Of a stretch of DNA of 64,000 nt, positions 54,301 through 61,472 are shown in pieces; within the stretch, counting starts at the first letter, position 1, and every line of letters begins with the position of its first letter. Source of the DNA: Candidatus Obscuribacterales bacterium (GTDB lineage Bacteria; Cyanobacteriota; Vampirovibrionia; Obscuribacterales; Obscuribacteraceae); NCBI GenBank assembly GCA_019746975.1, contig JAIERK010000021.1:1-64000 (forward strand), in the 5' to 3' direction. Position numbers and translations under genes: made by a program. The notes under the pieces are model-generated. The model saw only the letters and a program-made list of their open reading frames with translations. It did no database searches and was not told where the DNA came from.

Positions 54301-54716
54301 GCCTTCTTCGATAGCTTGGTGTCCCAGACTTCGTAGCAATAGTCCCCCAAAGATGACGTCCCATCAACCCGCACAAGGAAATCAGATCGACCAGCAAACT
54401 GTCCGGAACGTAAGTAACCTTGGTAAATCACCTCACGTCCGTCACGCATTGCCTGAATAGTAGAAGCAAATGCTATCTCGTCGGCTCCAGTGATTTCAGC
54501 AATATCTGCACCGCGCTCTTGTAGCTTGGCTAAAAAAGCTGCTTCATGAATGTTACCGTGTTGAGCGACGAGAGCCTTGCCATCGTCCTCGGCATCAGGC
54601 TGGATTTCACCTGGGTACTCTCGAAAGAATCGCTCCATCCACGAGTCAAATCGAGACTCCATGAATGTAATCAAGTCCGAGGGCGAATATAGAAGCTCGT
54701 CGCCTACCTTTCTCAT
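51306..54716 (-). CDS. TM0106-type RecB-like nuclease fused to a DNA2-like SF1 helicase
   Basis: 1136 residues. N-terminal RecB-like nuclease (about 1-235; SGQFAGRSDFLVRV, CYEVWDTKLSKKAKPYFAIQLCCY gives the Asp...Asp/Glu-x-Lys core), an RNase H-like exonuclease region (about 305-480; SDVFFDMEGYPHVEGG, IYHYASYEVSAVRRLA, DYNEEDCVSTLQLAEWL), and an SF1 helicase (about 690-1125) with Walker A QGPPGSGKTYTA, motif II LFIDEAGQVS, GDQMQLEQP, and motifs V/VI SVDKFQGQEAPIVI, RLNVAISRAK. The set resembles the TM0106 family found in CRISPR-poor and defence-rich regions. It is the first gene of an operon with rmuC, divergent from a WYL regulator. Confidence 0.9.
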   Translation of the reverse strand: MRKVGDELLYSPSDLITFMESRFDSWMERFFREYPGEIQPDAEDDGKALVAQHGNIHEAAFLAKLQERGADIAEITGADEIAFASTIQAMRDGREVIYQGYLRSGQFAGRSDFLVRVDGTSSLGDYCYEVWDTKLSKKAKPYFAIQLCCYAEMMEEIQSLLPPTVCIVLGDFSQRTFRTRDFFALYQQIKKSFLQFQTEFRRDNPPLDCSAGSYSRWTSYSERILDERDDLSRVANITMSQARRLQKSGITTMTMLSGAQFSADIKIAEETFEKLRGQARLQIQSRTEGRTCYEMLPSVDGRGLTILPPRSRSDVFFDMEGYPHVEGGLEYLFGAILTEPTGQIFKDWWAHDRVQEKQAFREFITWIYSRWMQDSTMHIYHYASYEVSAVRRLAGRHGIMADEVDQLLRNEVFVDLYQVVRQGVRVGEPSYSIKYVEHLYREKRSGTVSKATDSVVFYERWLEVQDGPVWEDSAILKEIRDYNEEDCVSTLQLAEWLWLRQAESNIVYAGKLVQTPPAVPMLRESQILAEEMFSAAEFIDDAETRRVYELLAGLLEFHRREDKPKWWRLFDRQKMSIEELHNDLDCLSGLKRSGRAPEPTRRSLGYEYTFDPNQDTKLESGQQCYVSTDLTRVRLASLDRSKGIATIVLGPTKEPPADEIALVADEFVDSRTISDSIFRVCQRWHANRALPQCLSDLLYRRSPRIKGRFAGSPVAVSDSAQDVAQAISKMQSSALCIQGPPGSGKTYTATRCIAELLKQGKTVGITSNSHKAIDNLLIQLGQLMSSAGGRFKAVKIGSAAKGAEFDGLKIESIKDSGIFFKKSDHEEYNVVAGTAWLFSREEAVGFFDYLFIDEAGQVSLANLTAMSPCTDNLVLLGDQMQLEQPIAGSHPGDCGQSSLEYLLEGRATIQEDMGVFLGTTRRMHPDICELISLAVYDGRLVSSADTHNQILYPPADLSSRFEKRAGIVWHPVEHSGNSQSSEQEVDAIEGLINDLLMCEVADKSGTLKSIDLNDILIVAPYNMQARKISSRISAVRVASVDKFQGQEAPIVILSMCASEGSSSPRGLEFLFSRSRLNVAISRAKTLAFIIGNPALLSTHFSSVDQMVLINFFCQIVEAGTKVPQAERGVSEWRRSA

Positions 54717-54755
54717 AGCCGATACTCCCGCTACTATTTCCAGGCTATTAGGTAG

Positions 54756-54776
54756 GACTGCGAAATATCTGCAGTC
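54756..54776. promoter_or_regulatory. WYL-type operator candidate in the divergent promoter
   Basis: GACTGC (54756-54761), a nine-base A/T-rich spacer, then GCAGTC (54771-54776), a perfect two-arm dyad. It lies 40 bases before the nuclease-helicase start and 72 before the WYL regulator start. A reversed, nearly identical copy sits at 55917-55937. Shared, symmetric sites next to the regulator suggest its operator. Confidence 0.6.
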
Positions 54777-54847
54777 AGAAAAATAAAAGATTAAAACTGT
54801 CTTGACGATAGTGGCATAGCGCCTTCGCTAGTGTAGTTTAGATCGCC

Positions 54848-55810
54848 ATGAGCACAAAACTAGAACGAGTCCTCAACATAGATACTGAAATCTGCAGAGG
54901 CGGATTTCCCAGCGTCCAAGACTTGTGCCAGAAATTCGAGGTTTCTGAACGCACTCTTCACGACGATTTGAGATATCTAAAAGATAGATTGGCTCGTGAA
55001 ATAGTGTTCGATCATAACCGGGGTGGCTATTTCAACACCAATCCCACTAAGCGTCTGCCGTCATTTGAGCTTTCAAGCGGAGAAGTCTTTGCCTTGACGC
55101 TCGGCAAGGAGATATTGTCTATATATACCGGCACTTCCTTCGAAGCAACTCTTCGATCTGCCTTGGAAAAAATCTCCGAGCGGCTGCCAGAGAAAGTCAA
55201 TGTCGATCCTGAAGAGATAAAGTCGGTTGTCAAGTTCAGGGCGAATGCAATCGTTCCATTGAGCGCGAAAATGTTCAACGACATCAACAAGTCGTGCGAC
55301 ACGCAACAGCAAATAGAAATCACATACTTCGCTGCAAGCAAAGGTGAGATTACCAATCGCACAATCAATCCCCAGCTTCTTCTTCACGATCGGGGCACCT
55401 GGTATGTCATCGCGTATTGCAATTCGCGACGTGATCTTAGAATGTTCGCACTTCATCGAATTCAAGACTATAAAGTTCTCGACTCTACATTCAAGCCGAT
55501 TTCAAAAACAGAGCTTAACGAATGGATCGATTCAGCCTTCCAGCTTGAGCACGGAGAAAAGTCCTTTGATGTGAAAATTGAATTCGTGCCACACTCTGCT
55601 CGTTATATAAGAGAACGAATTTGGCATCCGCAACAAGTTCTGGAAGATCTTCCCGATGGCTCTTGCAGACTGTCTTTCCCTGCGACAAGCCTGGACGAGG
55701 TGATGCGTTGGCTAGCTCCATATGGTGCCGAGGCTGTGATTACCGAGCCAAAAGAGCTGATCGATCTGGCAATTGAATGGTCCACCGATATTCTCAAGCA
55801 CTACCGGTAG
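54848..55810 (+). CDS. WYL-domain transcriptional regulator
   Basis: 320 residues. N-terminal winged helix-turn-helix (about 1-62; GGFPSVQDLCQKFEVSERTL, HDDLRYLKDRLAREI), then a WYL domain (about 150-240; QIEITYFAASKGEITNRTINP, WYVIAYCNSRRDLRMFALHRI) and a WCX-like C-terminal part (RIWHPQQVLEDLPDGS, VMRWLAPYGAEAVITEP). WYL proteins bind nucleic-acid-type ligands and often repress phage-defence and DNA-repair loci. Divergent from the nuclease-helicase, with a dyad site between them; autoregulation and control of the operon are inferred. The next small gene carries a second site. Confidence 0.9.
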   Translation: MSTKLERVLNIDTEICRGGFPSVQDLCQKFEVSERTLHDDLRYLKDRLAREIVFDHNRGGYFNTNPTKRLPSFELSSGEVFALTLGKEILSIYTGTSFEATLRSALEKISERLPEKVNVDPEEIKSVVKFRANAIVPLSAKMFNDINKSCDTQQQIEITYFAASKGEITNRTINPQLLLHDRGTWYVIAYCNSRRDLRMFALHRIQDYKVLDSTFKPISKTELNEWIDSAFQLEHGEKSFDVKIEFVPHSARYIRERIWHPQQVLEDLPDGSCRLSFPATSLDEVMRWLAPYGAEAVITEPKELIDLAIEWSTDILKHYR

Positions 55811-55916
55811 CACCACTAACATTCCTTTATAGACTGAAACAACGGAAAGCGATCGGCCATTTCTGATGGGCACATCGTTTTCGAGAATTCTGGTCGATTT
55901 AATGTTTGCACGGTCC

Positions 55917-55937
55917 GACTGCAGATATTTCGCGGTC
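55917..55937. promoter_or_regulatory. Second WYL-type operator candidate, reversed
   Basis: GACTGC, a nine-base spacer, then GCGGTC: the reverse complement of the site at 54756-54776 with one change in an arm. It lies 60 bases before the small gene at 55997. Its presence downstream of the WYL gene argues for a small regulon, and makes a chance match unlikely. Confidence 0.6.
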
Positions 55938-55996
55938 ACGGTCGATAAGCTGTTAGCAGAAAGTTCAAAATACTAGAATTGAGGGTTGCGGACATC

Positions 55997-56248
55997 ATGA
56001 ATCTTACGTTCGATCAATTACGCATTATTGAGGATGCGCTTCTTTATTCTTGCGAAGTCCTTTCCACTGACTTTGAGAACAACAAGGACAGTCCGGAGAC
56101 CGCAAAGATGCAAAAAGCGGTTGACGCATACGGAAAGCTACGACGCTTCAATCGAGTGCTCAAAGAGATAAGAGAAAGCTCTACCGCACTCACACGCGAG
56201 ACAAAGGGAAATAAAGTACTGACTTTAGCCGCAGCCAACAGGCGGTAA
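55997..56248 (+). CDS. Small helical protein next to the WYL regulator
   Basis: 83 residues from ATG 55997, with GAGGG eleven bases before it; an in-frame TTG (55979) would add six. The protein is all helix: MNLTFDQLRIIEDALLYSCEVL, then a short acid loop and a Lys/Arg-rich helical end with AYGKLRRFNRVLKEIR. No family recognised. The WYL-type site upstream suggests co-regulation with the nuclease-helicase. A small inhibitor or adaptor is possible, as in many defence loci; that is inference. Confidence 0.6.
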   Translation: MNLTFDQLRIIEDALLYSCEVLSTDFENNKDSPETAKMQKAVDAYGKLRRFNRVLKEIRESSTALTRETKGNKVLTLAAANRR

Positions 56249-56390
56249 TGCAAAAGCTGGTTGGCTGCACAGTAATCGGCACAACTAATCCACTCACACA
56301 TCCTCCGACCGCCGTCGGTTTTGTGCAGCCTTCTAGCCAATGCGAAATTAGTCAGCAATGTAATTCCATAGGAATTCGCACGACAAGACA

Positions 56391-56948
56391 TTATTGATTT
56401 AGACAGTATTCGCCTGTTACTGGATCACATCCAAGATTTTCCCACGAGGATACTTCATGAAATTGAATTGGAATTGGTCCACTCAGCCCTGGAATCCGAA
56501 AGTGTGGATACGGGGATGAGATCAACGGGTAGATGCACACGTCCACTTTGAGATCAAGCAGATACAAGCAGGGCGATTCCATTCCATTGGGCAACCAAGT
56601 CGGTGGCATTTTGTGTGGCTCATCAATCGAGTGCACTTTAGTTTTATCCCGCTCCGACTCCGCATACAGGGAGAGGTGCATCGATTTGACTTCAATGCCA
56701 CCAATATTTTTGAGGGCCGTAATCGCAGCAGACTCGGTACTTACACCTTTGCGAGCCTCACTAAATGTCTCGCATTGAGCTAGATGACGAACTTCATTGG
56801 CGACAATCGATTTTCCCAAACCAAATCGAAGTGGGACAACAGCCAGATTCAAAAGTGGCAATACAATACAGCCCATCAACAACCAGAGGGCGGCACCGAA
56901 TTCGGTGATATTCGCAGAACCTTTATCTCTTTGACGGACTTGCTTCAT
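56391..56948 (-). CDS. TadE-like pseudopilin
   Basis: About 185 residues. GSANITEFGAALWLLMGCIV, an Asn-Ile-Thr-Glu-Phe-Gly stretch followed by a long hydrophobic helix, is the TadE plan, where Glu sits five residues into the mature helix. ATG 56948 overlaps the TGA of the preceding gene as ATGA, so translation is coupled and this start is favoured over the longer one. The C-terminal domain is external. The rest of a Tad pilus cluster (TadA/B/C/Z) is not in the window. Confidence 0.7.
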   Translation of the reverse strand: MKQVRQRDKGSANITEFGAALWLLMGCIVLPLLNLAVVPLRFGLGKSIVANEVRHLAQCETFSEARKGVSTESAAITALKNIGGIEVKSMHLSLYAESERDKTKVHSIDEPHKMPPTWLPNGMESPCLYLLDLKVDVCIYPLISSPYPHFRIPGLSGPIPIQFHEVSSWENLGCDPVTGEYCLNQ

Positions 56949-57874
56949 TCCTTGGGCTCCGGCAAACTTCCATTCGTACAAGCGGTACTGACGCTTAAAG
57001 TGCTTGACTGCAGCTCTTGCGTGACTTTACTTTGTAATTTTACTGTCATCGACAGCTGTACGCACGAGGGTACGAGTTTGCAATTACCAATTTCATCCTT
57101 GCCATGCTCACGCAAGATCAACGATGGTTTGAAGTGCTTTCCGCTGACAAGACGTAAAGGAGCGGTAGTCTCGCTCACTGCAATCGGCAAGGGAGACAGT
57201 TGAAAGTCAAGGTCGTCGTCTGGAGCCGGTAGTTTCAGTGGTATCGAGGCACGATAAAAATCGAAGTCCTTTCCATGTTTAAAGTAGTTCTGGGTGGTGT
57301 CGTGCTCAAGCAAGTCAGGAAGCCCCTTTAAGGCAACAACATTCGACTCCATATTCTCCAAACTGCCAACTTTGAAATCCGTTATCTCAGGACGATCGGA
57401 AGAGGCATCAAAAAGCGCCAACTCTCGCGCGGGCTGAACATTACTGTTTTGAGCAAGTCCACGCAAATCCGAGATAACGCCGGCAACGTAACGATCTCGC
57501 TCTATAGTAAGAGTCCTTGCCCCTTCACGCGATTCAGCGAGAATTTGAGCTGCAAAAGGTTCATACTCCGAAAAATTGGGCTGGCTAACCGTCTTCGCAT
57601 GCATCTGCCTGGCGCAATAAACAAGCTCTCTCGAACCTCCAATCAAATTGTTGATCTTACCTGAGTAGTTGTTGTCATTCAGACGCTGTGCCGCAGTGAG
57701 GGCTATCTTTTCCGAGGAGTCTTGCAGCAGTTGATTGGAAAAGAAATGTAGATAAACCCAGAAAGCCAGAGCCACAACGACCAACATCAACATACCGACT
57801 GCAACACACAACAGCAGCATATTGCCACGTCTATGTCTCGCGGTCGTCCACCCCAACTCGTCGGAATACGTCAT
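56945..57874 (-). CDS. TadG-like membrane-anchored protein
   Basis: 309 residues: a short basic start, a membrane helix (about 17-43; NMLLLCVAVGMLMLVVVALAFWVY) and a large external domain without clear enzyme motifs, rich in Leu, Ser and Asn. Placed directly before a TadE-like gene and overlapping it by ATGA, so a minor pseudopilin or a TadG partner is the likeliest role. The fold after the helix is not recognised. It is convergent at some distance with the small helical gene. Confidence 0.65.
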   Translation of the reverse strand: MTYSDELGWTTARHRRGNMLLLCVAVGMLMLVVVALAFWVYLHFFSNQLLQDSSEKIALTAAQRLNDNNYSGKINNLIGGSRELVYCARQMHAKTVSQPNFSEYEPFAAQILAESREGARTLTIERDRYVAGVISDLRGLAQNSNVQPARELALFDASSDRPEITDFKVGSLENMESNVVALKGLPDLLEHDTTQNYFKHGKDFDFYRASIPLKLPAPDDDLDFQLSPLPIAVSETTAPLRLVSGKHFKPSLILREHGKDEIGNCKLVPSCVQLSMTVKLQSKVTQELQSSTLSVSTACTNGSLPEPKE

Positions 57875-57895
57875 AACTAGCTGAAGCTGGATCCT

Positions 57896-58858
57896 CTACT
57901 GCGCCTGACCAGAATCAGGATTGACTATCAGACTGCTTTCATTAACCGCTTCAAAATCACTACCATGAAGCGTCTTCAATTGGTTAAGTTCGTCGTCATT
58001 CCATCGAGGATCGGAGGTTCCTGTCACGTACCAACTCGAGCCATTGTCGGCGACAATCATGCCGTATTCTTTGAGACACGTCAAAATCGCTTTGTTGATC
58101 GTTGAGAAGCTGGATATGTCGAACGATGCCTTCAAGCGAAAGCGCTGACCCATCGGTGGCCATCCAGCAGTTTGCGAACCGGCCAAATGTCGAGCTGGCC
58201 AGATGTAACCGTTGGTGCGCTGAGTGGTGCAGCGTAGTGCGTGTTTAATAACCCCAGAGGCGGCCTCATCGTAGTTGATCAATCCTGGAAAGATAGGCAA
58301 TCCGGCTGCGTCAGCTGACGTCCAACCATCCGGACGAAGCGCATTTGAGTTGAGATTGAAAATCGCACCAGATCCAGCGGTAATTTTCTTCCCCTTGGCG
58401 TTAGCGTAAAACAACTCATACAAAGTCTTTGTCGAGCTATCGATCATCAGAACATGGCGGTCGCCGCTGTTCGTTTTCTTCCAGGAATTCCCCTCGATTA
58501 GAGAAGTCTTCTTGTTGACCGGATATGGTCCAACGTCGCTCTCATCGGCATAGTCGAAGATCACATTGACCTTGGCCATATCAGCAGGAACTAGATTGTA
58601 AGGAATCCCATAAGCTGGGTTGGAGCCCCAATCCGGATGAAAATTCTTCGTAGGTCCTAGAGTATTGACATAAGTAGCTGAGTTAGCATCGACTGGCAGC
58701 CCGTTAATCTTCGTGTTCCAGACGTTGTTAGCAGGGAACACCTGCACACCATTTATGACTTGCTGAGCCGAAGCTGGCGACGCAGATGAGACGGATAGTA
58801 AAAGGAGAGCGGTTATTGAAAGGAATGCTTGAGACCTGGTATAAGTGAGTCTAAACAT
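57896..58858 (-). CDS. Secreted protein of unknown function
   Basis: 320 residues with a clear signal peptide (about 1-31, ending SPASAQQ). Motifs: FPANNVWNTKINGLPVDANS, GIPYNLVP, VIFDYADESDVGPYPV, SGDRHVLMIDSSTKTLYELF, GAIFNLNSNALRPDGWTSAD, GLPIFPGLINYDEA, RFRLKASFDIS, YGMIVADNGSSWYVTG, DPRWNDDEL. This is a recurring family in soil bacteria whose biochemical role I do not know. A strong ribosome site (AAAGGAGG) precedes the ATG. It lies 21 bp upstream of the TadG-like gene on the same strand, so it may belong to the same transcript. Confidence 0.85.
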   Translation of the reverse strand: MFRLTYTRSQAFLSITALLLLSVSSASPASAQQVINGVQVFPANNVWNTKINGLPVDANSATYVNTLGPTKNFHPDWGSNPAYGIPYNLVPADMAKVNVIFDYADESDVGPYPVNKKTSLIEGNSWKKTNSGDRHVLMIDSSTKTLYELFYANAKGKKITAGSGAIFNLNSNALRPDGWTSADAAGLPIFPGLINYDEAASGVIKHALRCTTQRTNGYIWPARHLAGSQTAGWPPMGQRFRLKASFDISSFSTINKAILTCLKEYGMIVADNGSSWYVTGTSDPRWNDDELNQLKTLHGSDFEAVNESSLIVNPDSGQAQ

Positions 58859-59195
58859 GCATTACCTCCTTTGAAATGGAGGGACGATACTGACCACGAG
58901 CGACATGCAAAAAGCGGAGTCGCTCCCCGAGCCAGTAGATTCTTCGAACAGTAGTAGTAAGTTTGAGGTGAGAGAGTATAAATTCACGCTATCACCGCCT
59001 AAATAGAACTGTCAATACTCTTACCTATAGTCAAACTTATGCCTCAATTTAGGTTTTCCCATAAGCTCCAAAATGTAAGCGTCGGCTAGACCAAATTCTG
59101 CCCGATGTAACGCTCCTGCTCCATATGAGACAAACCGTAAAAAGATGGGCAAATCATTTGCAGCATGCGCTAATTCGTTGCGCACGGTGAACACC
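58859..59195. other. Gene-free divergent gap
   Basis: Promoter region of the secreted protein and of the next plus-strand gene. No repeat or clear hairpin seen. An in-frame upstream start of the next gene (59145) falls at its end. Confidence 0.35.
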
Positions 59196-59846
59196 ATGTC
59201 AAGAAGAGCGGCGACACCAATAGCTGGAATTGCCCTTTGTACCTTATTGCTCCAGGCATCAGGGACAGAACAGTCTTCCGCCTTGCACCTGCGCGAAAAA
59301 AAACCGTTGCCACCACAGCTGGTTGATCTCGGGTTATACGATGACGTGATTGAAATTAATTGCGAAGAGAAAGACAACTATCTCTCTTTTCGAGGCTCCG
59401 AACTGAAGCCGATCGTGAAGGTAACTCTCGACTGCCGACTCGACACGAGAAGAGATCGCGGCGCACCAGCTAACAAGTATCAAGAGCTCTGGTATAGGAA
59501 TGACTTGCCACTGGCATCGAAACATACGATGCCGCTGCCCATACCTGACAAACATCGTATTGGAATATTTCTAAAGTCCAGAGTTCGAAATCTAAGCGAC
59601 GCGGAGATTACCGCCCTGGCTAGCACACTCGTTCGACTGCGACTCGAGACCATTCTCAACAGGAACATCCTCGCCACAGTCAGAATCCCTAACTATGCGT
59701 ATCCAAAGCTCGTGCTCGAACTTCAAAGGCACAACTTCGTGTCTTACAAAGAAAAAGGCAGGTTTGTAACAACCCTTATCGCCTTGCCTATAGAAACGGA
59801 TCTGGGTATCCGTGAAACCCTGTGCTTTCTCAAGAATCCGCCGTAA
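59196..59846 (+). CDS. Secreted hypothetical protein
   Basis: About 216 residues from ATG 59196 (MSRRAATPIAGIALC), a good signal peptide of about 28 residues; an upstream ATG (59145) would give an unusual N-terminus. Mature part: short strand motifs, then KSRVRNLSDAEITALAST and VRLRLETILNRN, with NYAYPKLVLELQRHN near the end. No family recognised. Convergent with the dioxygenase gene, the stops 10 bases apart. Confidence 0.6.
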   Translation: MSRRAATPIAGIALCTLLLQASGTEQSSALHLREKKPLPPQLVDLGLYDDVIEINCEEKDNYLSFRGSELKPIVKVTLDCRLDTRRDRGAPANKYQELWYRNDLPLASKHTMPLPIPDKHRIGIFLKSRVRNLSDAEITALASTLVRLRLETILNRNILATVRIPNYAYPKLVLELQRHNFVSYKEKGRFVTTLIALPIETDLGIRETLCFLKNPP

Positions 59847-59856
59847 TCTCGTAACT

Positions 59857-60852
59857 TCAGAGCGCTTCTTTGCTCAGTACAGGAAAGACCTTCGAAACTT
59901 TCTTCAAAACATAGTCACCGTATGTGCCACCAAATTCATGGACACTGGCGCCATCCCAGCGCTCGGCTTTGTCATCGACAATCTCGAGAGCAGGATCAAT
60001 CGGTTTGACGACAGCATCAAAATTAGGATCAAAGAAAAACGGAAATGAAAGGCGCGAATTTCCGCTCACATTCCGCACTCGGTGCGGCGTCGACTTGTAA
60101 CGACCGCCAGTCATTAGATCCAACATATCGCCAATATTACAAATGAAAGTATTGGGAATTGGCGGCGCCGGAATCCATTGAGACTTGGACTTGACCTCGA
60201 GACCGGCAACAGTGTCCTGACGCAAAATCGTCAAAATGCCATAGTCGGTGTGCTCTCCCACGCTCCACTGAGAATCGGCAAATTGAGGCGCGAGCGGAGG
60301 ATAGTGAAAAATTCGGAAGAGTATCAATGGATCCCTGGTGTAATGATCCTCGAAGTAACTCCCGTCAAGACCAAGACTCAGAGCGATTCCTCTCATCAGG
60401 ACATGCCCGAGACCGGTCATGCACTCCATGTACTCGAGGATCGTCTCGCGAAACTCAGGCAGGTCAGCAGGGAAAAGGTTGCCACCGTGCATAGGGACAG
60501 CCCGCTTTACCTTTTCATGGGAAGCAGGAAGCTCGGCGCCGAAATAAATTCCTTCCTTCTGATCAGGACGCCCGGAAGTGTACTCGTCGCCGAGCGCAAA
60601 ATATCCGCGCCAGGCTCTACCACCAAGCTCCATTCTAATCGCATTCTTGTATTCGGGTTCTCGCTCGAAGAATTTACTACTGAGCCGTTCCAGCCGCTCC
60701 TGTAGCCCAACGTCGACTGAATGCCCGGTGATGTAGAAGAAGCCATGATTCCGACATGCCGCACCAATAGCCAGGGCAGCTTCTCTGCAGTCCTTTTCGG
60801 GAGTCATTAGAGAGGAGATGTCTACAACTGGAATGGTTTCTACTTCTGGCAT
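59857..60852 (-). CDS. Isopenicillin N synthase-like 2-oxoglutarate/Fe(II) oxygenase
   Basis: 331 residues. The DIOX_N part (VVDISSLM... AACRNHGFFYITGH) is followed by the double-stranded helix with the iron ligands His201-x-Asp203 (GEHTDYGILTIL) and His257 (KSTPHRVRN), and Arg267-x-Ser269 (RLSF) that hold 2-oxoglutarate. The length and motif order fit the IPNS/flavanone-hydroxylase-like group that bacteria use on small molecules. The substrate is unknown. It stands alone, and the nearest gene behind it is a small possible ORF. Confidence 0.92.
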   Translation of the reverse strand: MPEVETIPVVDISSLMTPEKDCREAALAIGAACRNHGFFYITGHSVDVGLQERLERLSSKFFEREPEYKNAIRMELGGRAWRGYFALGDEYTSGRPDQKEGIYFGAELPASHEKVKRAVPMHGGNLFPADLPEFRETILEYMECMTGLGHVLMRGIALSLGLDGSYFEDHYTRDPLILFRIFHYPPLAPQFADSQWSVGEHTDYGILTILRQDTVAGLEVKSKSQWIPAPPIPNTFICNIGDMLDLMTGGRYKSTPHRVRNVSGNSRLSFPFFFDPNFDAVVKPIDPALEIVDDKAERWDGASVHEFGGTYGDYVLKKVSKVFPVLSKEAL

Positions 60853-60956
60853 AACAACTCCGCAAACCCTTTACGTGAGCCGTTATTATACTGGATGAGG
60901 AGAGATCACCAAGCCAACTGTAACTTCAATGTTGATAGTTGATCGCGCAACGTCGT

Positions 60957-61130
60957 CTAGTCTAATGCCAGGCATTCTAAACTGGCGACATGTGTTTCCA
61001 ACGAAGCGACATAGACATCATTGGCAAGTTCGAGAAGAAATTGATAGTCATCGAGAATCGTCTCACTGAGCACTCTGTCCTCAACGGGGGCGAGTGCTAG
61101 TCTTTCAAGAGTATTTGCAAGGGCTGTCAT
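60957..61130 (-). CDS. Possible 57-residue helical protein
   Basis: ATG (61128-61130) to TAG (60957-60959) encodes 57 residues: MTALANTLERLALAPVEDRV, then an acidic helical stretch (ETILDDYQFLLELANDVY) and an Ala/Leu-rich end. It looks protein-like (amphipathic helix, no rare residues) but has only a weak ribosome site. Same strand as the oxygenase gene, 104 bp upstream of it. Function unknown. Confidence 0.4.
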   Translation of the reverse strand: MTALANTLERLALAPVEDRVLSETILDDYQFLLELANDVYVASLETHVASLECLALD

Positions 61131-61144
61131 TTCAAAGTTCCAAT

Positions 61145-61357
61145 CTAGTTTATTCTCGTAATAACTCGGTTACTGAAAGAGGTCTGCTGAAAATTGCATC
61201 GGCAATCTCCGCGTAAGACTTGGACAAAGATTACGGCAGCCAGAGCGACAAAAGCCGTGTGATCGTAATGGCAACCAGGACAGACGAAAAGGCAGAAAAC
61301 GAAGATAAAACTCCTGATTCCTATGCTGCCTCGCACTCTACCGATTCGCTTGGTCAT
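61145..61357 (-). CDS. Possible small membrane protein with a CPGC motif
   Basis: From ATG 61357 a 70-residue frame has a hydrophobic helix with CLFVCPGCHYDH and a second hydrophobic segment (AFVALAAVIFVQVL). It could be a small membrane protein; the longer frame starts at 61408. No family is known to me and no strong ribosome site is seen, so it is only a candidate. It is divergent from kinase 2. Confidence 0.28.
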   Translation of the reverse strand: MTKRIGRVRGSIGIRSFIFVFCLFVCPGCHYDHTAFVALAAVIFVQVLRGDCRCNFQQTSFSNRVITRIN

Positions 61358-61472
61358 CTCACTACGTCCAAAATTGCCCCGTCCACAATTGCATAACTGA
61401 TCCGTCAAAATTGTTAGGAGGGTCGGTCAATGAAACGGGCATACTATTTTGGCGGGGTAACGCTTAATAACA

